This document shows, piece after piece, positions 53,168 to 63,104 of a stretch of 64,000 nucleotides of DNA; within the stretch, counting starts at the first letter, position 1; the number at the start of each line of letters is the position of its first letter. The stretch is from assembly GCA_001275005.1 (NCBI GenBank), contig JWZX01003407.1, forward strand, positions 34,045 through 98,044. Reading direction: 5' to 3'. The position numbers were made by a program, and so were the translations under genes. The DNA is from Chrysochromulina tobinii (Eukaryota > Haptophyta > Prymnesiales > Chrysochromulinaceae). A model generated the notes under the pieces. It was not told the origin of the DNA. It did no database searches and saw only the letters and a list, made by a program, of their open reading frames with translations.

Positions 53168-56100
53168 ATGGAGCATGAGATCTACGAACTCATCGGAGGC
53201 ACCACGATCACGGATGCTCCAGGCGCAGCCCAGACAAGTCAGCAGCAGGAGATTGCACGTGCTGCGCTGCTCAGCGCCGAGCGTGAACGCAAGAAGCGCC
53301 CGGGAAGCGCTCGAGAAGGGCAGTCAGAAGAGAAGTTCAGTGCACTCGCCAGGGCCAACATTTTGTTGCCCAATCTACCACCTGCACGTGCAGGCCACTC
53401 GACGGTTGCGGTCAAATGGGGCCAAAACCAGGAGTTCGCGCTCGTTGTCTTTGGTGGTTACGACGGCGCCGAGGTGCGCAACGACCTGCACGTATTCACA
53501 AACGGGAGGTGGGTAGCCCGAGGCATGCTCGGCAACGTGCCCCCTCCCCGGGCCATGCATGCGGCATGCATGCTCGGAGATCATATGATCGTGTTCGGCG
53601 GCTGGGGCGGCCACCAGACGCTGCGCAGTGACACGTGCATGCTCAACGTGCCTGCGCTCTGCTGGCTCTCGCCGCCGCCCCTGGCGCTCGTGCGTGGCCC
53701 AAGTGATCGCCAAGGGCACTCGCTTGTGGCGGCCGGCGACGAGGTGCGGGCGCCGGCCAGCTCTCAACTCTTGCTCTTCGGCGGAGAGACTTTCACGATA
53801 CCGTCCAATGAGCTCTGGGCATTCAAGAACCTGGCGCGGGGGCCAGCTCGCGAGGACGACAGGCTCCATTGGATGCAGCTGAAGCCTTCGGGCACTTGGC
53901 CGAAGGCGCGCTCAGGCCATTCAGCATGCATGCTCTCTCCGAATGAGATGGTCGTCTTCGGGGGACGCGGCGCAGGCAAAGATTGCCTCAACGACCTGCA
54001 CGTGTTGTCGGTGAGCTCGCTGCGGTGGAGCACGCCGCGGCTGCACGGCGACGTGCCGCGTCCGCGCTGGGCGGCCGCGTGCTGCCTGCTTCCCTCGAGG
54101 CTGCCAAGCTCTGCGGGGTGGACGCTGCGATGGCTGCTGGACGGTGGCCGCGATTTTGATGGCTGGGTGGACGAGCAAGTGGTGGCCAACGTAGCCATCA
54201 GCGCCGCCGGAGAGGTCACGCTCAATTGTCACGCCCTCGGCCCGTCCTTGGGGCACCCGTCGTTAGAGCTGGCAGGCGATGCCGTGCGCGACACCGTTGT
54301 CTCGGGTCACACCCTGACGGCACTCCCTCAAGCGAGCGGCGGCGGCGCGCTTCTGGTGGGTGGCAGCCTGGCCACCGGGGAGCTTCCCGCGCTCGCGCGA
54401 CACTGGCAGCCCTCGCTCGTCCGGTGGATCCGCGCCGAGGTGGCGCCGCAACCGGAGTCCGGTGGGCCGCCGCCGAAACCGCGCCTCCCAGGCCAGCCTG
54501 TGAATCTCCCGCCGCAGCTGACGGGGCCGCCGCTGCTTGCGAGCTCGTTCACTGCGACGCGCTGCGGCCAGTACGTCTACGTGCTTGGCGGGCACCGCCC
54601 GATGCGGGGACAGCTTGGGCTCAACGGTGGTGGCCTGTGCCTCGCGATACTGCACCTGCCCTCGCTCTCCTGGTGCCCGAGCTCCGAGCGCATCGACGCG
54701 TTAGCACCGAAACTCAAGACCGGCCACTCAGCGGCCCTGCTGCCGAGCGCGGGCGGCATCTGCATCTTCGGCGGAGAGCGCTCGAGCCTCCTTCCCGGCG
54801 TACGAGGCTGCCGTGCGAGCCTGAGCGACGAGTGCTGGGTGCTCCAGCTTCGCATCCAGCCTGGAGAGTACGCACCTCGAGCGCCAGGCGCCGCCTCCAA
54901 GTTTGGTGCGCCAGGCGGCGCTGCCGCTGCGGCGAGGGCTCCCGTCACGCCCGTGGCGGCCGTGGCGCCCCGCACGCCCGACCTGATCTGGGCCGACACA
55001 ATGACAGTCGCAAGCGCGCTCCTGCCAAGCGCCCCGAGGCCACCGAGGCCACCGGAGCCCATGGCTCCGCCCTTCGCCCCGCCCCGTCGCCCAGTGCCGG
55101 AGAAGAAGGAGTGGGATGGTCAGCCTGTTGCCTGGGCAAAGGAGGGAGGGCCCTACCACGCGGCCCAGCCCGGCTGGCCAGTCGCGCGCGCAGGGCACAC
55201 AGCCACAGTGCTGCCCTCGCCGTACGCTTGGGGCGAAGGCCCTCTGGCACAGCAGGAGGCTATGCTCGTGATCGGCGGCTTCGCTGTGGACTCATTTGCC
55301 CCCGAGCAGCCCGAGGGTCTTCTCACCGCCTCAACGTTCTTGATGCGCCCACATGATGCGCGCTGGCTTGAGCTGCTCCCGGCCGGCACTCCCCCGACCG
55401 CTCGGGCGTTGCACTCCGCCGTGCTACTCGCGGACGTCACCGGCGGTGCGGCCGCTGACGCGGCGAGCAGTCCGAACATGCGCGTGGCCATCTTTGGCGG
55501 CTTTGGGCTTGAGGGCGAGGGGCGAGGGGAGCAAGTCGCGCCGTGGCGGCAACTCCGATCCGCGAAATACCTCGACGATCTGCACGTGCTCACGCTCTCG
55601 CCGTCGCCCGATGGCCGATTGTGCCACTGGGTAGCTCTGAAGCCACCAGGCCCACGCCCAATGCCACGCGCGGGCTCCACCCTGCTCGCCTCGCGCGACG
55701 GGGGCGTACTGCTCTTCGGTGGGCATACGGCGAACGGCTGCGTGAGCGAGCCGTACCTGGACGTCATCGGGCTCTCGGGCTGCGGCCTGCGAGCTGCAGA
55801 GGCAGCGGCGAAACAGGAAGCTCGCTCGGTCGCCGATCCGCACAGCCGCGTGCCCAGCATCGGTCCGATCAACGGCAAGGTCGAGAGTCGAACTTGGACA
55901 CCACGGGCCCCCCCGAGCTCGCCCACCTTCGACGCCCCAATAGCCACCGTAGTGTCGACAGTAGTGCACAAGGGAGGGCCGTGGAGCCGCCGAAACGCCG
56001 CAGCTGCTGGCGCGCCCATCCTCTCCGCGGTGGGCAGGCCAGAGGTGAGCGCTGTCCTGGGCGTGGGCAGCCTGAGCGAGGAGGAGGAGACCTCGGTGAG

Positions 56101-59100
56101 GAAAGGAGCGCCATCGGCAGAGGTCACCTCCTCGGCGCGCTTTCTCGAGGAGGAGGATCCCAGGCTGCGGACGGTGGCTGGCTCCGTAGAGGGCGATGTG
56201 ACAGCGTGGACGACCGATCTGATGAGCCGCAGCTGCCACGCCTTCAGCGAAGACTCCCGCGGCAGCGGCGTCACCATCGTCCCCAAGGAGAGCCTGGAAT
56301 GGCGGCGGCCCGACGCTGCCGGCTATAAGCCGGCCGCCACTGCGCGAATGGCGGCGGTGGCGATGGACGATCACGTGCTCCTATTCTTGCCGCCACCGGC
56401 AGCAGACAAGCCAGGCAAGGCGGACCTCGGGCCGGAGGACGAGCCCGGTACGGCGCTCTTCATTTGCATGGGCGACGGCGTCATTCCGGACGAGGTGCAG
56501 TCACGCTTCTGCCGGAACGCGAAACGTGGCAAATTCGTTCCGCCCGGGACCGGCGCAGTCCTCCCGTTGCCCCAGCCTGCGAACTCGAAAAAGGTGGCCG
56601 CTCCGTCGAAGTCCCCGCCCTCCGCGCGCCCTCCTTCCGCGCGTGGTGGTCGAGAGGACGGTGGGGGGCTCGGCGGTGGAGGCGAAGGCGGGGGGCGCGG
56701 GGGAGGCGGAGAGGGCGGCGGCGGCGCAGGCGGCGCAGGCGAGGGCGCTAAGGGCATAGATCGTGCCGCCCACCCCCCGTCCGCACCCCCTTCGTCCGCG
56801 GGAGTGTCAGCTGCGGCCATGCTGGCTCTCGACGACCATCCGAATGCCGATGGCCGATTCCATTGCAGCTCGTCGACGGCGCCCGCGGCCTTTCGGGATG
56901 GTCAACCTCACAACTACCTGCTCTCCGCGCACCACCTCAAGTACAAACGGCGGGCAGCGCCGCCAACGAAGGTCTTGAGGATGCGCGTGGTTCGGCGGCT
57001 CGCAGAGCACCTTCGGAAGCTCGCCGTCGACAAGTACGCTGCCTTCGAGGTGCCACGACCCTCATTTGGGACTTCGAGCAGCACAGTGCGCACGCCGTTC
57101 CTTGAAGGCGGCGCACGTGTGGGCGCGGCAATGAGCACGAGCGCCAACCACATCTTGACGCTCGGCTCGTTTGATCATCTCATCTCGGCCTCCCAGACAC
57201 TCTCAGGCCCTTTCCCGCCGCCTGCCCAGAGCATGGTCTTCGTCTCGCGCAGCTCGCGCATGCTACCACCGCCCGACAACCACGACTTCCCCTCGCCGCT
57301 CGACTACGCACCAAAGGTGGACCTCTCCAAGCTCAAGTCGACGTCTCCTAAGCACACCCGGACGTCGTCCTTGGGCGCGGGCAACCACGGAGCGGGCTCG
57401 AGTCCAGCCTACCCCTTGAGCGGAGACGCGCATGCCGACCTTGATGCCGACTCGCATGCCGCGATGATGATGCATCCCAGCAAGCCACGTCCCGCCTCCG
57501 TCGAGCCTCCACCACCCAACAGCAAGCCACGTCCCGCCTCCGTCGCCCCCCCAACATACCGAGGCTGCTCCGACTCCTTCGCCCCGTGGGTCGGTACGGA
57601 GGTTGAGGAGAGCGGCGCGGCCACGGCCAGGGGCAGCGGCGCGATCGCGGCCGGTACGCTTGCTGCGCGCAGCACCACTCCAGCCCGCAGCAGCGCTCGC
57701 CCAGGCACCGGACCCGCACCTAGGCCCGCACAGCCTGCCTCCATGGCCGACGTGCAGGTTACGCCACGGCCAGAAGACGAGCCGCCGCCGCGTCAAGAAG
57801 GGCGGCCTCGGCCATTCTTTTGGCCGCTGGACCCCGTCTCGCCTGGCCCTGTCTACCTGCCCCGCCATCACTCGCACCGGCAACGAGTTTGTGGTGCCTG
57901 CTGGTAGGTCGTCCACGCTTGCCCGCAGCTCACAACTGCCGCACGCGTCGTTTTCTTCGGGCACTCCGCGCACACAGCCAATTCAGGGCTGTGCCGCCAC
58001 AGGGGACGAAGTCGATGCGCTGCCTCGCCTCAAGCGACGGTCGCGACGGTCGCGGCAGTCACGCTCGAGCGCCGAACGCCTCGAACGCAGCGCCGATGCC
58101 ATCAGCAGCGCACAGGAAACGGACACAGATGACGACGGTACGGTGCCAGATACAACGGCAACCGATGATGCGGCGGCGCTCGATGCGACGGAACCCGAAC
58201 CGATAACACAAGAGCCGACAAAGCAGGAGGCGACTGCACTGGAGCGCCGAGCTGGACTACCGCGGCCGCCCTCGAGCTCGCCGCCTCGTGCTGCCAGTCG
58301 CCCCTCCCTAGGGCGGCTGCTGAAGCTCAGCCAGCAGAAGGACATCGCGGCGCGTCCTACAAACCTCGTGCAACAGCGGCTTTTTGGCCCGGCGGGCGTC
58401 AACGCAGAGCACATTGGGTTCGACATGCAGATCCAGAACCGTCGTGTCTCCCGACACGGAGGGATGACAGCACGGCGCGCTCCGGAGCCACGGCGAGTCA
58501 AGACGCCGCCGCGGCTGACGGTGGCGCAGGAGATCGAGAAGCAGCTGGCGGAGGAGCTGGCGGCGCAGGAGATGGAGAAGCAGCTGGTTGAGGCACGACA
58601 GCAGGCAATCCTCGATGCGAGGATGGCGAAGCGCTCAGACGTGATCGCTCGCGGGGGGCTTGAGCAGGCAGCCGATGGCCACGCGCGCCCTAAGATCGGC
58701 AAGTTCATCCACGTGCCTTCCCAGATGGAGAAGCGTGCAGAGAAGCGAGGCGTGCGCGACGCCGACGCTGATGACGAAGAGAGCGCCCGCGACGGCGCGG
58801 CACGGCGGCACCAGTCGACGGCCGCTGCCCGAGAGGCGGCCCCAGAATGGACTGCCGGCGGTGGTCGCGAGCCTCGCTTCAAGGACAAGCCCCCTCCAGC
58901 CTTGACAGAAGGGGCGCCACTGGCGGGGTCCGAGCTCAGCTCAGCCGATGAAGCGGCGTTCGCGCGTGCGCGTTCGCTCGCCCTCGCCCTGGCTCTGCGC
59001 TCGCCTCGCGGCGGCACGCTGCCAAAAGCCGTCCTGCGTGACCTGCGCCGCGCAGCGTCGGCGATTACGCGCAACCAAAGCAACAGCTACGCGGAGGCGG

Positions 59101-59114
59101 CATCCATGGCCTGA
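53168..59114 (+). CDS. Giant Kelch-repeat protein with PG-rich C-terminal tail (one apparent frame break)
   Basis: Starts at the ATG at 53168. The N-terminal two-thirds carries two groups of Kelch repeats, recognisable as V-V-F-G-G-Y-D-G, M-I-V-F-G-G-W-G-G, L-L-L-F-G-G-E, M-V-V-F-G-G-R-G, V-Y-V-L-G-G-H, I-C-I-F-G-G-E, V-A-I-F-G-G-F and V-L-L-F-G-G-H, enough for two beta-propellers, joined by a Pro/Ala-rich linker. After a Gly-rich segment (56650-56760) comes a Ser/Pro tail with a tandem K-P-R-P-A-S-V repeat and blocks like S-P-G-P-V-Y-L-P that resemble PG-rich (SHIPPO) repeats of flagellar proteins. At about 57860 a C run forces a shift; deleting one C joins the two frames into 1982 codons. 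A flagellar or cytoskeletal scaffold is inferred. Confidence 0.75.
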
Positions 59115-59319
59115 ATCGGTGAAAACGTTGCGTAATTGCATTTGTTTTCTTGATGTGAACTGGATGGGCGACCATCATCAACGAAGAGTTGTGCCCCCAA
59201 ACTCCTGTTTTGGGTGCTCATTGTTTTCTACAGAGAATTCGCGCGGCGGTGCTCGGTTTCTTTGTCGACACACTGTGAGATGCGGATCCACACCGCGAAT
59301 CGCATCCGCTGAGGGGACC

Positions 59320-60855
59320 ATGAGCGCCGAAGAGGGTGTGCAGTTCCCTTCCGACAGCAACGGAAAGCGTTCGACGCTCGCTGGCGGCAAGCTCATCTTC
59401 GCGGCCGCCGCTGGCGCCGCTGACGCCTCCCTCGCCGAGGCCATCTCTGGCGAGAAGAATTGGCGGCAAGAGTACACCAAGCACCTCACGCGTCTGATGG
59501 AGGTGTCCGCTGCGTCGCCGGAGAACGCACTGAAGATGGCTGACGCGGGTCTGGACGCACTCTATACCAACTTCGAGTTCGTGCGGGATGGAGCAAATGT
59601 CCGCCTGCCCGAGGCGATGGCAAAGCCATCGGCCCAGCGCGCGCTCTCGACTGGCAAGGTCATTGGCGCAATGCCGCCTGCGCTGACGCTCGAGGTGCCC
59701 TACGAGGGTAAGCAACTCAGCGGCCCTGCCTTGAGCGCACAGATTCAGGCGTGGGCCGACTATGGTTGCATGGAGCCCGACTGTGCTGCAGCGCTCTCGT
59801 CGCTTGTCGGCGGTGGCAAAGCACTCGACTTGCGCGGCAAGGTGTTCGTGGTGCTCGGCGCAACATCGGCGCTCGGCCCCTTAAAGTCGCTGCTTCTCTG
59901 GGGTGCCACGGTCGTCGGCGTAGCGCGCCGTAAGCGTGAGAACTGGAGCAGTCTCATCGAGTTCGCTCGCGCCTCATCGGGGACTCTCATATTCCCTCTC
60001 TACAAGCCAACCGACGCGACGGCGAGCGACGAGGTGCTCGCGGCGGCGGCGGGCGCGGATCTGATGGTGGACACACCCGAGATCGGCGCATGGCTCAAGG
60101 GCGTCCTCGCGACACTCAAGGCGCCTGCGGTCATGGGTATGTACACGTACCTCGACTCCGACCAACATGTACGCGTCTCTCTTGCATGCGATGCGGTCAT
60201 GCGCGAGGCCGTGGATTCCAAGAGCGCGAGCGGGCTCGCCTACATTCAGACGCCCTCGATCGCGGTGGATGTACCGCCGGCGGTGCACGCCGCCGCCCAG
60301 GCCGCGTACAATGCTTCCTGGTTGTCGATGCTCGGCTATGCCCCTAACGCGCGCCCAGCGGTCAAGTCTGCCACCACAGGTGCGCCGGATCGGTTCGTTG
60401 AGGACCTATTCCTCTCCCTCCAGGGCCCCAATTACGCACTTGCAAAGAGCATGCAGATGTGGCGCCAGCTGCTCGCGCGCTGCCGCGACGGCGTCCTCGT
60501 ATCAACCAACGTGGCGCCGGCCGCGCGCACCGCGTCGGTGGTCTCGGGAGATAACAAGAATGCGGGCACGGTCGCGGTGGCACTCGAAGGCACAGGCTAT
60601 TTCAAGCCCTTGGCTGTCTTTGACGGCGAGACGGTGAGCGTGTGCATGGCGGCGCTGCTCGTCTACGACGTTTTGAACCCAGCGAGCCTGGCCAACCCGC
60701 GGGTGAGCCTCGCGCACCCTCACGACCTCCTCTCCGCTAACGCTTTCCATGGTGGCTACTACCGCTGCGGCATCAAGCCGGCGGCGCTCGCCAAGCTCCA
60801 GTTTCTGAGCGGCAAGCTCCTCGGCCGTGCCAAGGCGCCGCTTTCCCATCTCTGA
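59320..60855 (+). CDS. Orphan Rossmann-fold (NAD(P)-binding) protein
   Basis: 511 aa from the ATG at 59320; the frame is open further upstream but that part shadows the Kelch tail. The central part has a dinucleotide-binding motif V-F-V-V-L-G-A-T-S-A-L-G-P (residues about 172-184), followed by a beta strand ending V-V-G-V-A-R-R-K, a common NADP-type feature. The C-terminal half (about 320-500) has no family I recognise, with G-Y-Y-R-C-G near the end. There is no catalytic Ser-Tyr-Lys set of a classical short-chain dehydrogenase in order. It could be a divergent reductase or an enoyl-reductase-like relative. Single exon; complete. Confidence 0.7.
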   Translation: MSAEEGVQFPSDSNGKRSTLAGGKLIFAAAAGAADASLAEAISGEKNWRQEYTKHLTRLMEVSAASPENALKMADAGLDALYTNFEFVRDGANVRLPEAMAKPSAQRALSTGKVIGAMPPALTLEVPYEGKQLSGPALSAQIQAWADYGCMEPDCAAALSSLVGGGKALDLRGKVFVVLGATSALGPLKSLLLWGATVVGVARRKRENWSSLIEFARASSGTLIFPLYKPTDATASDEVLAAAAGADLMVDTPEIGAWLKGVLATLKAPAVMGMYTYLDSDQHVRVSLACDAVMREAVDSKSASGLAYIQTPSIAVDVPPAVHAAAQAAYNASWLSMLGYAPNARPAVKSATTGAPDRFVEDLFLSLQGPNYALAKSMQMWRQLLARCRDGVLVSTNVAPAARTASVVSGDNKNAGTVAVALEGTGYFKPLAVFDGETVSVCMAALLVYDVLNPASLANPRVSLAHPHDLLSANAFHGGYYRCGIKPAALAKLQFLSGKLLGRAKAPLSHL

Positions 60856-61268
60856 GGCATCGTGCCACAGGCCTTAGGGGACGTGATTGGGGGGGCGGGC
60901 GGACCGTGAGTGTGGAGGCTGTGGAACATGCGAGGACTGTTGAACATGTGCTGTGGAAGGTGGTTGAAAGGCCGGGCAAGGCGAGGGGAGGCTCAGGCTT
61001 GCGGAGGCGATGGCGAAAGAATGGGAGAGTCAGGCAGCCCAACTCCTCCTGCGTGCCAGCTGTGACCGTTACTGTGCACGTTAGGATGTGTGTGTGAGCG
61101 CGGTGAGGGAGTGAGTTATTGAGACACAGACACACCGTAGTACCAATACGGGGTACAGTCCGCAAAAACTTGTCAAATGCGGACAAATCGATCGCTGCGG
61201 GGGTCCTTCCAATGTGTAGGTAGCTCAGTAAGTTCTCATCTTCTCTCGCAGCTTGAAGTTCGGGCGGA
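60856..61268. other. Intergenic spacer
   Basis: 413 bp between the Rossmann protein stop and the transporter ATG, same strand. No gene seen; holds one 3' UTR and one promoter. Confidence 0.45.
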
Positions 61269-62950
61269 ATGAAGGTCACGGTGCCGCCGGCACTGAGCGA
61301 CGCTCTCATGTGGACAGTGCTCACCGCCTCAACCATTGGGCCCGGGACGGTTGCCATGTGCTCCAAAGCAGGTGCCGACTTTCAAGGCCAGCTAATCTGG
61401 TGCGTGTGCATCGCAGCATCCATCGCTTGGGTCCTTCAGGAAGGCACGGCCCGCCTCACCATTACAACGGGTCGAACGCTCGCCGAGTCGGTTCGCCACA
61501 GAACACAGTCAAGGCGAGCGGCGAGCGGGCGATGTATATTCGCCATGCTCTGTGTGATCGGCAACTTTGCTTACGAGTGCAACAACTTTGCAGGGACAAG
61601 TGCGTGTCGTACCTTAGTGCGGCGCGCCACATCAGATCGAGCCCCCGTATCTCACTCTCGCGCGTGCCCGTCTCGGCCGCAGTGGCTGCCGTAGACATGC
61701 TCATGACGCCATCGACCCTGCTGCTCAACTTGAGCGCCGTCGACTGTAGCCCATCGGACGTCAACAGAACTGTGGGCGTATTCACCAGTGAGCCAGTCAG
61801 TGGCGGCGGCGTGCTGGCCGTCCGCCAGGCGATCAATCTGCTGCTGCTGCCGCTGACGATGGCGACGCTTGCTTCAGGGGGCACGAAGGGCATCTCGCTG
61901 CTGCTCTCGGCTGTGGTTGGTCTGATGATCGTATGCTTCGCCACGGCACTCGGCAGCAGCGGTGTGCACGTGAACGTACTCGCGGGTCTGGTGCCGTTGA
62001 TCCCAGAGGGCGGGAGCGAGCTTGCTCTCGCGGTGGTCGGCACCACTGCCATCCCGATCAATCTGTTACTGGGCTCTTCCATCGCACGCTCCTCGACGGT
62101 GGCGGCCATGCGACGGGGAGTCGGACTCGCCTCGTCGCTCTCGGGCTTTATCTCGGTGCTCGTGCTGCTCGTAGGTACCCTCGTGCCCTCTCGGCCGCCG
62201 TGCGTCGCCTTCAAGCTCGAAGACGTGTCGCACGTGCTCGAGGCGCTCGTCGGCCCCGCGGGGCGCGTGATGTTCGCGATGGGCCTCTTCGGAGCCGGGA
62301 TCTCATCGGCGCTCACAATCCCTCTCGGCACCACCCTTGCACTCGAGGAACTCTTCGGCCTCCGCCGCGAAGAAGCCGCCAAGCCGGTCCGCGGCCTGGC
62401 CGGCGCAGATGCCGCCGCGGACGCCACCGCGGACGTCACGACGGACGCCATCACAGATCGCCCCGGCGTTCTGAGCGACCTCAGCGGCCGCTTGCGCTGG
62501 TGCCGATGGGGACGGCACGTGTTCCTTGCGACCTTCCTGGGCCTCAGCCTGATCCCGTCTCTGCTGCAGCTGCCCACGATTAGCATCATTATGACCGCGC
62601 AGATCGTCAACGGCCTTCTACTGCCGTGCGTTGCCTCGGCGCTGCTACTCTGCCTCAATGACGCCCGCAGCCACATGGGCTCTGCGCGGCCACAACCCGC
62701 GCGGTTAAACGCCCTCATGTTCCCGTGCGTCGGCATTGCCTTATATCTTGCGAGCGTCGTCTTACTCAAGCGGCTCGTCACCGCCCAAGCAAGCACAGCG
62801 ATGGCCTCTGCCGTACCCGTCGCCGCAGTCGGACTGGTCTTGCTGGCCAGCTGCGTATACGTCCTCCGCCGTGACCAACCCCAAATGCTGCGAACGGTCG
62901 AGTTCGCGACGGTCGCAGCCGCCGTCAGTAGCAGTCCTGCTTTGGCCTGA
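61269..62950 (+). CDS. NRAMP-like divalent metal transporter
   Basis: Exon 1 is 61269-61599, the intron 61600-61682, and exon 2 61683-62950; the spliced frame is 1599 nt (532 aa), an exact multiple of three. The product is highly hydrophobic with about ten membrane segments. TM1 contains T-I-G-P-G-T-V-A-M-C-S-K-A-G-A-D and the next segments read W-V-L-Q-E-G-T-A-R-L and F-A-Y-E-C-N-N-F-A-G. This matches divergent NRAMP relatives, where the usual D-P-G-N metal motif is G-P-G-T. A conserved-looking A-M-G-L-F-G-A-G-I-S-S-A-L-T block lies before the later helices, where canonical NRAMPs have M-P-H-N/xAGQS-type motifs. Substrate is uncertain (Mn, Fe, Mg or other). Confidence 0.8.
61600..61682 (+). 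other. Intron of the NRAMP-like gene
   Basis: 83-bp GT-AG intron, donor GTGCGT and acceptor GCCGCAG. The split codon A|TG becomes Met and restores the continuous membrane protein; without splicing the first exon frame soon stops. Confidence 0.8.
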
Positions 62951-63104
62951 CAACTCTGGATCGGATACGCATGCATTAAATTTCATAAACTTCCGAATGC
63001 GCTGAAACACGGGGACAGTTACGCCACGTTTCGACCCAAATTTGCCTCCCATCGTATACACGTTGCGACGTAAACTTGTGGCCCTCGCTATTGCTAGGGT
63101 CCGC
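62951..63104. other. Short intergenic spacer
   Basis: 154 bp between the transporter stop and the first ATG of the channel-like gene. No element recognised. Confidence 0.4.
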
